A stretch of DNA of 64,000 nt from the NCBI GenBank assembly GCA_949825045.1, contig OX463813.1, positions 27,014,001 to 27,078,000 of the forward strand, written 5' to 3'. Position 1 is the first letter of the stretch. Every line of letters begins with the position of its first letter. Made by a program: the position numbers and the translations under genes. The notes beneath the pieces were generated by a model. The model had not been told where the DNA came from. It was given only the letters and a program-made list of their open reading frames with translations, and did no database searches. The stretch is from Argyresthia goedartella. Taxonomy: Eukaryota; Arthropoda; Insecta; Lepidoptera; Argyresthiidae. Shown piece by piece: positions 1-9,416 of this stretch.

Positions 1-495
1 ACATAGATTGGTAGTATTGTAAGCTATAAGTCTATTGCTGGTAGTAGACAGACAGATATAACAGTTTTCCCTAAATGACCAGTTGTACTGAGATGTGACT
101 CAGAATAGTAATTACATTACAGGTACATTGTAGGTGAATTGAAATTTGCCTTGAAGTACCAGTTACCAGTTAGTCAATCTATTAGTGGTCTAGTAATGCT
201 AATGAATGTTTGGTTAACATAGGTAGTTACATTTATTGATAGCAGCCTATGACATTGTTTTCAGTTTATAGCAATTTATAACTTGAACTAATATTGACTA
301 TCGGTGTGTGTTATATGATATAGGGAAACTAAATTGTTGTTTACAGAATTTGTGTAGATATAAAACTCGGTTTCTATTGTTTGGGGAAATCAGCATTGTT
401 TAAGTTATAGATTAGGGTTCCCTCGTTTGTGTTGTAGACTGGAGGGTCCAATATAATTGAGTTACTGCAAATAGTGAGTAAGTATCGTTCCGATC

Positions 496-1528
496 ATGTC
501 GTTGTCTGAAATACAGAAGGGTGTTTCTAAGGAGCTCAGATGGTTTTCCTCCGCACACGGTCTGATAGACCGTTTAGATAGGCATGATGTGGTATTGGAG
601 CGGTCTATGGACGTTAAGGAACGCTACAACAGGGTGCTCGAATTGTCCGCGCAGGCGGAAGCAGTTGATGGTTGCGCACCTGACAGGCTGTCACGGTTGC
701 TAGGGGATGTCGACCAGTGTATGGAGATGGCAGCTGCTATCACGCAGAAGGCTGCGGACATACGTAGGCAGCGCGAGTCCAGCCGTGGTGGTGACATTGA
801 AGCACCTCTGCCGCATCAGGGATCGGGGACCAGGTTACCCGTTATAACTATGCCTACCTTTGACGGAGTGTCCGGTGAATGGATGAGCTTCATCAATCTG
901 TTCGACAGTTTGGTGCACATGCGATCGGACATTACCAAGTCTGTCAAAATGGCTAGCTGGTGGCAGCATTGAGGGGTGAGCCCAGGGAGCTGGTCGCTCA
1001 TTTGACAGTTACGGAGGGTAACTATGAAACGGCCAGGCAATTACTGGTCAGACGTTACCACAACAAACGGAGGTTGGCCGATGCCCAACTGAACCGTTTG
1101 TTTAGCATCCCGGTTGTGAACAAGGTCGGGGCCATACAGACGGAGGTTTTGAACCCGTTGTTGTCCGTCACCAAGGCCCTAGAGAATCTTGGACTTCCGG
1201 TTGGTGAATGGTCCTACCTACTGCTGTACATTGTACTTTCCCGCCTACCCGCTGACGTGCAGACTCGTTTCGAACAGTCTCACGGGAGGTCGGCCGAGGA
1301 CCTGCCCGCCTTCTCCGACTTGGTCGGATTTTTGGAAGAGGAGGCTCGACGGGCAGAGAATTTGGGGTTGACGGTCACCCATCCTTCGGAGCCACAGAGA
1401 GCTGCCGGGAGCGCTGTGAGTAGGGGCTCTCCGACGAGGAAGGACCGCACCAACCGGCAGTCGTATGGGACTGTGAGTGCATTGACCCCACATAGTGAGA
1501 CCTGCCCATGTTGTAGGCAGATTGGCCA
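496..1528 (+). pseudogene. BEL/Pao Gag, N-terminal part (frameshifted, cut by LINE A)
   Basis: Gag forms the particle that packages the element's RNA. The reading frame starts at ATG 496 and runs about 158 codons. The segment ending LPVITMPTFDGVSGEW is the typical DUF1759 entry motif of Pao-type Gag. A frameshift near 955 moves the homology into the frame covering 960-1528, which carries the rest of DUF1759 (ENLGLPVGEWSYLLLYIVL, then FSDLVGFLEEE). It ends at the first cysteines of a zinc knuckle (CPCCRQIGH), where LINE A is inserted. The knuckle resumes at 6713. The same Gag region is present in copy B near 61.7-62.7 kb. Confidence 0.85.
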
Positions 1529-1529
1529 T

Positions 1530-1596
1530 ACAATTCAATTCAATTCAATTCAATTCAATTCAATTCAATTCAATTCAATTCAATTCAATTCAATTC
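1530..1596 (-). repeat. (CAATT)n pentanucleotide tail of LINE A
   Basis: About thirteen tandem CAATT units. Read on the LINE's strand this is a GAATT-type run directly after an AATAAA-like sequence, so it is best explained as the element's simple-repeat 3' tail from target-primed reverse transcription. It joins BEL Gag sequence directly at its left edge. Confidence 0.9.
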
Positions 1597-1815
1597 GTTT
1601 ATTGCGATAAATTACAGTATAATTTTAGGTCTTAAGAAATGATTAAACATAAAAGTACGTGTAATTTTACCGGGAGCGGCATGGCAATATTATAATAATC
1701 ATTAATTATTTATAATAATTACATTATCTTATTATTATGGAGTATACAATTTAATTAAATTATAATTATATTATATTGTATTTATGTATTATTATCTGAT
1801 ATAAAATTAAGCCAA

Positions 1816-4758
1816 TTATAATGCTATTAAAATCTTTTTACTATTTTCAAAATATTCATTTAAATTATATGGGCACATTACTAATAAATACTGCTTTAAA
1901 GACTTTAGGAACCGATTACCAGAGAGATCCTTGATTTCTGTTGGTAGTTTGTTATAAATACTAATAGCCATATGACTAGTACTTTTACTGTAGGACGTAG
2001 TTCTGCAAGGCTTAGATTTAAGATTTAGCCTAAAATAGTCTCTTAACCTACTACTTTTCCATTCATCACTGATTGGGAATTTGTCTGGATGGCGCCTCAC
2101 TAATTTGCACAATTCTATTATGTAAAGGGCTGTAATTGAGTGAATTTTCAATTTTAAAAATAAGTCACGGCAGGAAACTCTATTCGATTTTATTCCAGAC
2201 AAAATACGGATGCATCTTTTTTGCAAAATGAATATTTTTTTTACATCTACACTGCCTCCCCACAGAATCAAGCCGTACAGAATTCTTGAGTGAAAGAAAG
2301 CGTAGTATGCCTGCAGTGATGCGCGGGCAGTAGTAATCTTTGACAAGCATCTCAACGCGTAACAAAAGCTGCTCAGTTTTCCTTCCAGGGCTTCAATGTG
2401 TTTTTTCCAGTTCATGTATTCATCCGCGATAACACCTAAAAACCTAGCATGGTTCACCAGCGCAATCTCTGTATTTTCTACCGCAATATCTAATACCAAT
2501 TGTGGAGTGTTGTAATTACGGAAGTGAATGAGTTTACTTTTACTCGCGTTTGTTCTTAAGTCCAAACCTTGCAACCACTTAGCGATATTAGTGACAGTTT
2601 GAGATATTTCTTTGGACAAATGTGTGTTATCTTTCCTTTCAAATTTAAAAAATACGGAAACGTCGTCTGCAAACATCGTAATTTTGTTTTCTATTATTTC
2701 AGGTAAGTGGTTAATGTATAGAATAAATAGTAAAGGGCCTAGGACACTGCCTTGAGGTACCCCACGAGTAGTTTCTATCCTCAAAGATTCCATGTGTGAT
2801 ATGGTTTTAGTCTTGTCGTCAAATTTACGAAGCAGTACACTTTGATTTCGCTGATTCAGGTACGATTTCAGCCAATCTAAACAATTTCCTCTGATACCAT
2901 ACCTCTCCAGAATGTTTGCTAAGATTTGGTGATTAACGGAGTCGAATGCTTTAGACAAATCTAATAGAACAGTCATGACATTTGATTTTATATTTAATGA
3001 CTCTGCAACGAAGTCCATCATATCAAAAACAGCATCCGACGTCGATCTTCCCTTTTGAAAACCAAATTGATTCTTAGATAGTATTTTATATCGCGCCAAA
3101 AAACCTGCCAAACGGTCAGAAAAATATTTTTCAAAGATCTTTGATAAGGTTGGCAATAATGCTATCGGTCGATAATTACAAACATCGAGTGTACTATCAC
3201 CTTTATGAAGCGGTATGACTTGCGCTCTTTTAAGTCTTGTTGGAAAAGTTCCAGTATTGATTGACAGGTTTATGAGATGAACAAGCATGTCAGCAATAAC
3301 CTCGATAACATTTTTAATTATAAATATTGGCAAACCGTCATAACCACATGCTTTTTTATTGTTTAAATTTGAGACTAATTTCAGGAGTTCATTTTTTGTT
3401 AAAGGAGTGACAAACATTGAGTTTTCTATGTAAGCAGGAAGCTCAATATTTTCGAATCTACTGTTTCCCATGTTTGAATTATTTCCAATTGAGAAAAAGG
3501 TGTTAAATAAATCGGGAGCATCCAATTCATTTTCAATTGTTTCTACGCCATCTGTTAGCCCTTTGTAACTCTCAAATTTCGATTTTTTTTGTCCTTTAAC
3601 AGTTTTATTAACTAAATTCCAAATTGATTTTATCTGATTATTTGAATTTAGAATAAGATACTCATTATCCTTCTTTTTTGCATAGGATATAACTTTATGC
3701 AAAATTGAACAATAGTTCCTGTAATGATTAGACAGTGCAGCTTTATCCTTAGACTGTTTTAGTTGAATGAAAAGTTCTCGTTTGGTTTCACAGGACTTTC
3801 GAATACCTGGTGTTATCCATTTTGGTGTAAAACATTTATTTTCCATTCTCACCCTTTTCAGCGGACAGAACCTATCGATAGCGCTTAGAAATATGTCGTG
3901 AAATGTATTAAAAGAGGCATCCACATCGGGATTTCTGTAAATCGGGTCCCAGTTAACGGACTCTAAGAAATTTTTCAACTCATCTATGTTAGTTTTACTG
4001 AAATCTCTTACTTGTTTAAAAGTAGCACCAGAATTTGATTTAATTTTGATTTCCAATGTGGCATGTTGAAGACAATGATCTGAAATACCTAGCTCGACCA
4101 CTTTAACATTTCGTAGCTCCACGTTTGAAATCATATTGTCGATGCAAGTACTGCTGTGATCGGTAATACGCGTGGGTTCCTTTACAAATGCTTCGGCACC
4201 GAAAGAGTTTAGAAGACACAAAAAATCCCTGGCTTCCAAGCCATCAGCTAGCAAATTTACATTGAAGTCCCCGCATAACAAGAACTTTCTGTCGACTTTG
4301 CTTAATATATGACTTAAGATGTTTTCCAGGTTGTCGATAAAGTTATCATTTCTCAAGGTCTTTGGTCTATATGCACAGACTATATAGAAGTTGTACAAGT
4401 TTATGCCGCATACTTCTAAAACATTGGAAATTGACAATTTTTTTATGGAGGGAAGCTCGTCAAATTTCAAGCTGTTATGAACATAGATACATACACCTCC
4501 TCTACTCTTTCTGTTTTCTCTACAAAAAGATGAAGCCAGTACAAAGTCCTTAAGTGACATTCTATTTAGATCGCAATTTACCCTATGGTGTTCAGTAATG
4601 CATAACACTTTTACACTACGCCCCTTTTCAGAGCAAAGCCACGCCTCAAGTAGTTCCTGCTTCCTATCATTAAGGCTTTGAATGTTTATGTGAGCTACTG
4701 TTATTTCGGAGTTCAAACATTTACGCTTCACGAAAAAAACGCTTCCTTTTCGTATCAC
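1816..4758 (-). CDS. LINE A ORF2: endonuclease-reverse transcriptase, about 980 aa, open
   Basis: This protein nicks target DNA and copies the element RNA from the nick. An APE-type endonuclease fills roughly residues 18-235: N in NIQS (about 25), E in ITEHH (about 56), GDFN (about 163) and SDH (about 226). The reverse transcriptase follows: NYRPIALL, QFGFQKGRST, LLDLSKAFDSVNH, RGVPQGSVLGPLLF and the catalytic FADD. The C-terminal part has the usual post-RT region. The listed start is GTG, not ATG; the first in-frame ATG comes only at about residue 67, after the endonuclease Asn and Glu. The frame is open upstream into ORF1, overlaps it by at least 38 nt and is +1 relative to it. Expression therefore probably depends on frameshifting, re-initiation or a non-AUG start. 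No internal stops or frameshifts were seen. Confidence 0.93.
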   Translation of the reverse strand: MIRKGSVFFVKRKCLNSEITVAHINIQSLNDRKQELLEAWLCSEKGRSVKVLCITEHHRVNCDLNRMSLKDFVLASSFCRENRKSRGGVCIYVHNSLKFDELPSIKKLSISNVLEVCGINLYNFYIVCAYRPKTLRNDNFIDNLENILSHILSKVDRKFLLCGDFNVNLLADGLEARDFLCLLNSFGAEAFVKEPTRITDHSSTCIDNMISNVELRNVKVVELGISDHCLQHATLEIKIKSNSGATFKQVRDFSKTNIDELKNFLESVNWDPIYRNPDVDASFNTFHDIFLSAIDRFCPLKRVRMENKCFTPKWITPGIRKSCETKRELFIQLKQSKDKAALSNHYRNYCSILHKVISYAKKKDNEYLILNSNNQIKSIWNLVNKTVKGQKKSKFESYKGLTDGVETIENELDAPDLFNTFFSIGNNSNMGNSRFENIELPAYIENSMFVTPLTKNELLKLVSNLNNKKACGYDGLPIFIIKNVIEVIADMLVHLINLSINTGTFPTRLKRAQVIPLHKGDSTLDVCNYRPIALLPTLSKIFEKYFSDRLAGFLARYKILSKNQFGFQKGRSTSDAVFDMMDFVAESLNIKSNVMTVLLDLSKAFDSVNHQILANILERYGIRGNCLDWLKSYLNQRNQSVLLRKFDDKTKTISHMESLRIETTRGVPQGSVLGPLLFILYINHLPEIIENKITMFADDVSVFFKFERKDNTHLSKEISQTVTNIAKWLQGLDLRTNASKSKLIHFRNYNTPQLVLDIAVENTEIALVNHARFLGVIADEYMNWKKHIEALEGKLSSFCYALRCLSKITTARASLQAYYAFFHSRILYGLILWGGSVDVKKIFILQKRCIRILSGIKSNRVSCRDLFLKLKIHSITALYIIELCKLVRRHPDKFPISDEWKSSRLRDYFRLNLKSKPCRTTSYSKSTSHMAISIYNKLPTEIKDLSGNRFLKSLKQYLLVMCPYNLNEYFENSKKILIAL

Positions 4759-6259
4759 TGATATCAGATATATTTTTTGTAAAGTAATAAGGAATAGTTC
4801 CTTTTTTTGGTTTTTTACAAATGTTTTGCTGTATTTTTTGTCTATTTTTAGATTCTTGCTTGTAAAAATAGTACGGGATTGTACCTATTTTGAAAGTGCC
4901 GGGTGTATGCTGAGCTGCTCTGATTTTAACAATTTTACCAAAATTTGTTATAAATTTGTGTTCGTAATGCAGGTAGTCAATCTCTATTTTCAATTTGTCA
5001 GCTAGATCTAATTCATTTTTTAATTCTACGAAGTGATTCGTCTGGAACTTGTAAACCACTGCAGTTTTTGTTATGTTACAATTATTTTTATTTACGTGTT
5101 GACTGTGTGGGGATTCACATAGAAATGTAATATTTTGGATATTCTTTTTTCGCAAAACGTCCTCTACATCGAATTTTAAAATTGATGATGTGGCGCTAGA
5201 ACCTACGATAAGGATTAAGATGTCATCATTATTGATTCTCATGATCAGTTCCTTAAAGTCTTTGAGAATTTCTGAACACGAGGCATGTGGTTTGACCAAA
5301 GCGGAGACTTTGTAGGCCTTGTTCCAGAGACTGTTTTTTGAATTCCATAAATGTTGAGCAATTCCTCGCGCACCTTGATCCCCCAAAATATGAATGAAGG
5401 CCTTGCTTGTCATAGTCGCTGAAGTTTTTGTTATATTTTCTTTGGGTGACTTGCAGTTTTGGTTTGGTGGAGGTTCATTGCCGTCCTTTATCGCCGCTTT
5501 GACCCTGTTGCTGTCATCATGTGGAACCATTATTTTATTTTCGGTTTTATTTTCGATCTCGTGGCAGCTGGGAGTTTCAGGTTTTTCAATAACATTACTT
5601 TTAGAATTTATGCGAGACGTATTTGACCAACCAACCTTCTGCTGTTTTGGCGTTGAAGTAGTGACACTAGAACTCAGTTTCAACAAGAGAGTGATTTTTT
5701 TATTAAGTTCTTGAATCTCCAGTTTTAATTTAGTATTCTCTTCGTTCAGGTTTATAATCTCTTCATGTGCACTGTTTAAGTCTATATTTAAGGCAGAGAC
5801 CTGATCCTTCAAATTTTCTACTAAGGAATCATTTACGTTCGTTACGTTCGGTAGGCTTCTCGCAGTTGTATCGAGAAGACTCGAGCTCTTATCTAAGTTG
5901 TACATGAAAAGATCGTCCGTCGAATGGTTTCTTGGCATTGGGCTTGGCTTATCCTCACAAATATGGCCCGTTGTAGTAGGTAGGGTTTTTGTCGGTGTTT
6001 GGCCGACGACGATGATCGAGGAAGTTTTCTCATCACTATGTGCTACATCTTTTACTTGGGTGTTCCTTTTCAAATTCTTTCCGCGAGTTACGGTAATATT
6101 TGAGCATGATTCACATTTCCACTGATTTTTTCTCGGATATAATTCTGAGTATGTGGCAGAAGGCATGTTTAAGCATTGGTAATGGAAATGCTTTCTGCAC
6201 GTAGCACATTTAAGCAGATCACTAAGTGATATTATTTTTCGGCACACTTGGCAATTCAT
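4721..6259 (-). CDS. LINE A ORF1: PHD finger, coiled coil, SGNH-esterase-like domain (512 aa)
   Basis: ORF1 proteins of this LINE group bind element RNA. ATG at 6259. Residues 3-52 form a PHD-type zinc finger: C3-C6-C18-C21-H26-C29-C49-C52, with the usual Trp (47) before the last pair. Residues about 145-192 form a leucine-rich coiled coil for multimerisation. From about 285 there is a Rossmann-like stretch (FIHILGDQGARGIA, then DDILILIVGSSATSSI) matching the esterase-type ORF1 fold of CR1-like LINEs; the expected catalytic GDS reads GDQ here. The C-terminus repeats the peptide KKGTIPYYF-like twice (around GTIPYYFYK and GTIPYYFTK). A run of seven T lies just before the stop, inside the ORF2 overlap. 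Confidence 0.88.
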   Translation of the reverse strand: MNCQVCRKIISLSDLLKCATCRKHFHYQCLNMPSATYSELYPRKNQWKCESCSNITVTRGKNLKRNTQVKDVAHSDEKTSSIIVVGQTPTKTLPTTTGHICEDKPSPMPRNHSTDDLFMYNLDKSSSLLDTTARSLPNVTNVNDSLVENLKDQVSALNIDLNSAHEEIINLNEENTKLKLEIQELNKKITLLLKLSSSVTTSTPKQQKVGWSNTSRINSKSNVIEKPETPSCHEIENKTENKIMVPHDDSNRVKAAIKDGNEPPPNQNCKSPKENITKTSATMTSKAFIHILGDQGARGIAQHLWNSKNSLWNKAYKVSALVKPHASCSEILKDFKELIMRINNDDILILIVGSSATSSILKFDVEDVLRKKNIQNITFLCESPHSQHVNKNNCNITKTAVVYKFQTNHFVELKNELDLADKLKIEIDYLHYEHKFITNFGKIVKIRAAQHTPGTFKIGTIPYYFYKQESKNRQKIQQNICKKPKKGTIPYYFTKNISDISDTKRKRFFREA

Positions 6260-6309
6260 TCTCCGAGATTTTCACCAAAAAAAAATAAAAAAGAAGTTTT
6301 GTTTTTCTG

Positions 6310-6392
6310 TGTTTTCGAACCGAGGTACCAACTTCAATGTTCTCAACGGCCAGCGCTCTTAACCAATGAGCCAATGTATCGAGCAATGATGT
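6310..6392 (-). promoter_or_regulatory. tRNA-like sequence with A and B boxes in the LINE A leader
   Basis: On the minus strand, TGGCTCATTGG fits the RNA polymerase III A box and GGTTCGAAAAC fits 9 of 11 positions of the B box; the D-stem GCTC/GAGC pairs. The anticodon and T stems do not fold well, so this is a tRNA relic, not a tRNA gene. About 30 nt downstream is a long T run (complement of the A-rich 6274-6296) that could terminate pol III. It is either a SINE fragment captured by the leader or a true internal promoter. Confidence 0.5.
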
Positions 6393-6712
6393 ATGCGAAA
6401 ATACTTAACTGTTTGCTCGCAAAAGCATTATACAAGTAGATGAAGGTGAGCAACAATAATTCTCGGAATTGGACTTTGCACTTTCTTTGTGTCACTTCAC
6501 AATCACCACCGTTTTAACGGTACACTCTGAAATGTTTTCCTTAATTGTTAACAATTTTATGGACTTTATGAGAAATCAATTAGTACGTCTTGTTGGTGAC
6601 TTCAAACACTTTAATTTGATGTAATATTTACGACTTCATAAGCACTTTTTGAATATTTAAATTATTAATTTGTGTGGAACAGAACGAGTGCGACTCGACT
6701 CGACTCGACTCG

Positions 6713-8293
6713 CGGCTCGCTCATGCTGTGGCCGATTGCAATAAATTCGGGGAACTTAGGGTTGAGGGACGGCGCCGGATGGCCAAGCAGCGGTGCTGGT
6801 GTTTCCTGTGCCTCGGGCCACACATGGCTAGGTACTGCACGCGCACAAAATTGTGCGGATATTGTGGTGGGGCCCACAACAATCTGTTGTGCATGAACCG
6901 GTCCGGCCAACAGCCACCACAGGGCCGTACCCAGGGTGACACGGCATGGGGCCCTGAGAATTCGTTTGCGACTCGGAGCGCAACTCAGGAGCCAACGTCC
7001 CCACGTCCACAGGGCCGTACCCAGGGTGATACGGAATGGAGCCCTGAGAATTCGTTTGCGACTTGGAGCGCAACTCAGGGGCCAACGTCCCCACGTGCAC
7101 AGGGTAGTACTAGGGTGCGGGGCCGCACTCAGGGTCATCACATGGGGGGCCCTGAGTTTTCGGTTGCGACTCAGCATCCGACTCAACGGGCAATGGGGCC
7201 ACAAGCACGCGGCCACCCAGGGGTGCAGGGCCGCACTCAGGGTCATCACATGGGGGGCCCTGAGTTTTCGGTTGCGACTCAGCATTCGACTCAGCGGGCA
7301 ATGGGGCCACAAGCACGCGGCCACCCAGGGGTGCAGGGCCGCACTCAGGGCCATCACATGGGGGGCCCTGAGTTCTCGGTTGCGACTCAGCATCCGACTC
7401 AGCGGCACATTGGGTGTGTTGAGCAGGCCGTAACGGGCGGGTGGCATGGGACACCTTCGAGCTATGCGGGTGCGGTTCGGACGCCGCCTCAGTTGTCGCC
7501 CCGCTCGTCGCCTCGTCCTCGTCGGTCGCATGTGATGTCCCCCCCGCTCATGGAGCGGCCACGGTTGAATTCACGCCCACAACCCTTCGGGGGGCGTCGT
7601 AGGGTGGCAATGGAACCGGCGCGTGGGCCATTTGTACAATGGGACCCTCTGGCGTATAGCTGCCTACCGGATCGGTTACAGGCACAGTGGGGCCCCGGGG
7701 GCCCTCGCTAGGAATTTGCGGCCCAACAACTTGTTGCCCCCCAACCGGAGACGGTGGTGTTACCGATCGCCTCTGTGCTTGTTTGGGATTTGGCGGGCAA
7801 CCCAACAAACGTTCGCGCCCTATTAGATTCTGGAGCTCAGGGCTGCATTGTATCGAACGATTTAGCGAAATGGTTGGGCCTCAATATAAATAATGTATCG
7901 CTGCCGAGGAAATTGGTCCCTGCTGGGGATTACAGGGCAACCCTTCACGGGTTTTGTGATGCCTCTGAACGAGGGTTTGCGGCAGCGGTTTATTTGCGAA
8001 CCGTCACCTCCACCGGGGAGGTCGACGTGCGTTTGGTTTTGGCAAAAAGCAAGGTAGCGCCTATTCGGACAAGGATGACGATTCCAAAACTGGAACTGTC
8101 CGGGGCTGCTCTTTTGACCAAAGTTTTGAATAACACTCTAACAGTGTTGCGTGGGTCAGTGGTTTTGGAGGATACGGTGTACGCGTGGACGGACAGCCAG
8201 ATTGTTTTGTGCTGGCTGAAGGCTTCGGTCCATACCTTAGAGGTTTTGTTGCGAACCGTGTCCCCCAGATTGTGTCGTCTGAGGTCCCACTGA
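6713..8293 (+). pseudogene. BEL/Pao copy A: Gag C-terminus, protease and RNase H-like remnant
   Basis: The frame resumes inside the Gag zinc knuckles (CWCFLCLGPHMARYC, CGYCGGAHNNLLC), passes through a five-unit GRTQG repeat, and reaches a TAG stop at 7709-7711. Beyond that stop the same frame continues into the aspartic protease (VRALLDSGAQGCIVS). It then jumps directly at about 7920 to VPAGDYRATLHGFCDASE, the start of the RNase H-like part, followed by YAWTDSQIVLCWL. The whole reverse-transcriptase core, including its YVDD box, is missing. A frameshift at about 8240 moves the homology into the frame of the next entry. Confidence 0.85.
6923..7420 (+). repeat. In-frame tandem repeat of the Gag C-terminus, five GRTQG units
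   Basis: GRTQG starts at 6923, 7013, 7121, 7229 and 7337, giving spacings of 90, 108, 108 and 108 nt (30, 36, 36, 36 residues). All units keep the reading frame. The last three, built on GRTQGHHMGGPEFSVATQH, are nearly identical in DNA, so the expansion is recent relative to the element's other damage. Confidence 0.9.
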
Positions 8294-9136
8294 CCTGGAG
8301 ACATGTACCAGGAGAATTGAACCCGTCTGATTGTGCATCCAGGGGATGTCGGGCTCCTGAACTCGAGCTCGTTGCTGATCTCTCGACAGAGGCTTTCATT
8401 GCTTGTTTGGATAGGTTTGTTTCTCGAAGGGGACTTCCAACTTTGATCCGCTCTGATCTACGTCGGTGCGGAACGATACTTACGAGAGATAGTCAACTTT
8501 TTTAATGTAAATAAAGTGGATATTGGAACGGCCCTCTCCCGTCGGGGTATACAGTGGATATTCAGCCCACCGAGTTGCCCCCACTGGGGTGGGATTTTTG
8601 AGGCCGTAGTTAAGTCAGCGAAGACGCACTTAGGGCGTATAGTAGGTCAGACCGCGCTGACTTTTGAGGAGCTCGCGACATTGTTTTGTAAGATCGAGGC
8701 CGTTCTCAATTCGCGACCGTTGTGTCCGCTCAGCTCGGATCCAAATGACCTGGAGGCTCTGACCCCAGGCCATTTCTTGATAGGACAGCCACTTAACGCG
8801 TTGCCCGAGCACCCCTTCGAGGGAGTGAAATTGTATCGGTTGTCAAGGTATCAGATGTTGCAGCAGTTTACTCAGAATTTCTGGAAGCGTTGGTCGCTCG
8901 AGTATCTGCATATCTTACAACAGCGCCTTAAGTGGACTGACAAAACCAGCCCCCCTAGTGTTGGTGACCTCGTGCTGGTTAAGGATGCTAACCTACCGCC
9001 ACTACGTTGGCGCAGGGGGCGCATTGTTAACTTGTTCCCTGGCAAGGACGGGACCCCCCGGTCTGCAGAGGTTCTAGTAGGAGGCTCGGTACTAAAACGA
9101 GCGGTAGCAACGTTGTCTCGGCTGCCCGTAGATTAA
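8185..9136 (+). pseudogene. BEL/Pao copy A: RNase H end, partial integrase and DUF5641
   Basis: 8185-8505 carries FVANRVPQ, WRHVPGELNPSDCASRGC and then, after a deletion, the middle of the integrase core (DLSTEAFIACLDRFVSRRG, LIRSD). A further frameshift near 8490 leads into the frame running to 9136: VDIGTALSRRGIQW, PHWGGIFEAVVKSAK (catalytic Glu region), NSRPLCPLSSDPND, and the DUF5641 segment LKWTDK, GDLVLVKDANLPPLRWRRGRI, RAVATLSRLPVD. The integrase zinc-binding domain and the first catalytic Asp are absent; the Asp of RSD and the Glu remain. Integrase would insert the cDNA; this copy could not make a working one. Confidence 0.85.
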
Positions 9137-9137
9137 A

Positions 9138-9168
9138 GGACAGGTGGGTGCCTGTCCGGGCGGGTGAT
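9138..9168 (+). promoter_or_regulatory. Stem-loop plus polypurine tract of BEL copy A
   Basis: GGACAGG at 9138-9144 pairs with CCTGTCC at 9151-9157 around a 6-base loop. It is followed without a gap by the purine-rich GGGCGGGTGAT, which would prime plus-strand DNA at the LTR border. Copy B has the same arrangement at 52911-52940. Confidence 0.75.
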
Positions 9169-9416
9169 TGTTCGATTCAAAATCGATACTCGATCTATGG
9201 TTCCGGAACGGCCATTTTGAATTTGAGGGAGCGGCCATCTTTGCAGTTTTTGACAACTGACAGACGAAAAGCCCCCGCATGTGACGCGTATTGATTTTGG
9301 GCATTAAAATTAAATCGTAAGCCATCTGGAATTGTATTCGGGCTCCCCTCAGGATTGTCTTATAGCTGAGTGTATTGTGGTTCTCCGAACCAGATAAAGT
9401 TCGTATTTACGTAACA
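9169..9416 (+). repeat. 3' LTR of BEL copy A
   Basis: Begins TGTTCGATTC directly after the polypurine tract and ends GTAACA, with the canonical TG...CA ends, 248 bp. The matching 5' LTR is not in the window, so the ends rest on position and terminal dinucleotides. Confidence 0.75.

Larger units (their letters stand above)
1530..6712 (-). mobile_element. LINE A, two-ORF non-LTR retrotransposon (Jockey/CR1 group), apparently full length
   Basis: Read on the minus strand this has a 5' leader, ORF1 (PHD finger, coiled coil, esterase-like fold), an overlapping ORF2 (endonuclease plus reverse transcriptase) and a 3' end made of a pentanucleotide run at 1530-1596. Both ORFs are uninterrupted, so this is the youngest-looking element in the window. 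It sits between the two halves of BEL copy A's Gag zinc knuckle: ...GH ends at 1528 and AVADC resumes at about 6724. The 5' border near 6690-6712 contains a short CGACT repeat and cannot be fixed exactly. Confidence 0.88.
1..9416 (+). mobile_element. BEL/Pao LTR retrotransposon, copy A (degenerate, interrupted)
   Basis: Sense-strand pieces appear in BEL/Pao order: Gag with a DUF1759-like region, zinc knuckles, aspartic protease (DSGAQ), RNase H-like segment, integrase C-terminus and DUF5641, then a polypurine tract and a TG...CA LTR at the right end. LINE A splits it at 1530-6712. No 5' LTR is visible. The first bases (ACA, then a GGTAG-containing stretch) could be the end of a 5' LTR plus primer-binding site just off the left edge, but that is a guess. 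Bases 1-495 would then be the untranslated leader; I see no gene there. Frameshifts, an in-frame stop and missing RT and integrase segments make it non-autonomous. Confidence 0.85.

Noticed and set aside
6665..7531. 288 aa minus-strand ORF
   Set aside because: Antisense shadow created by the in-frame Gag tandem repeat.
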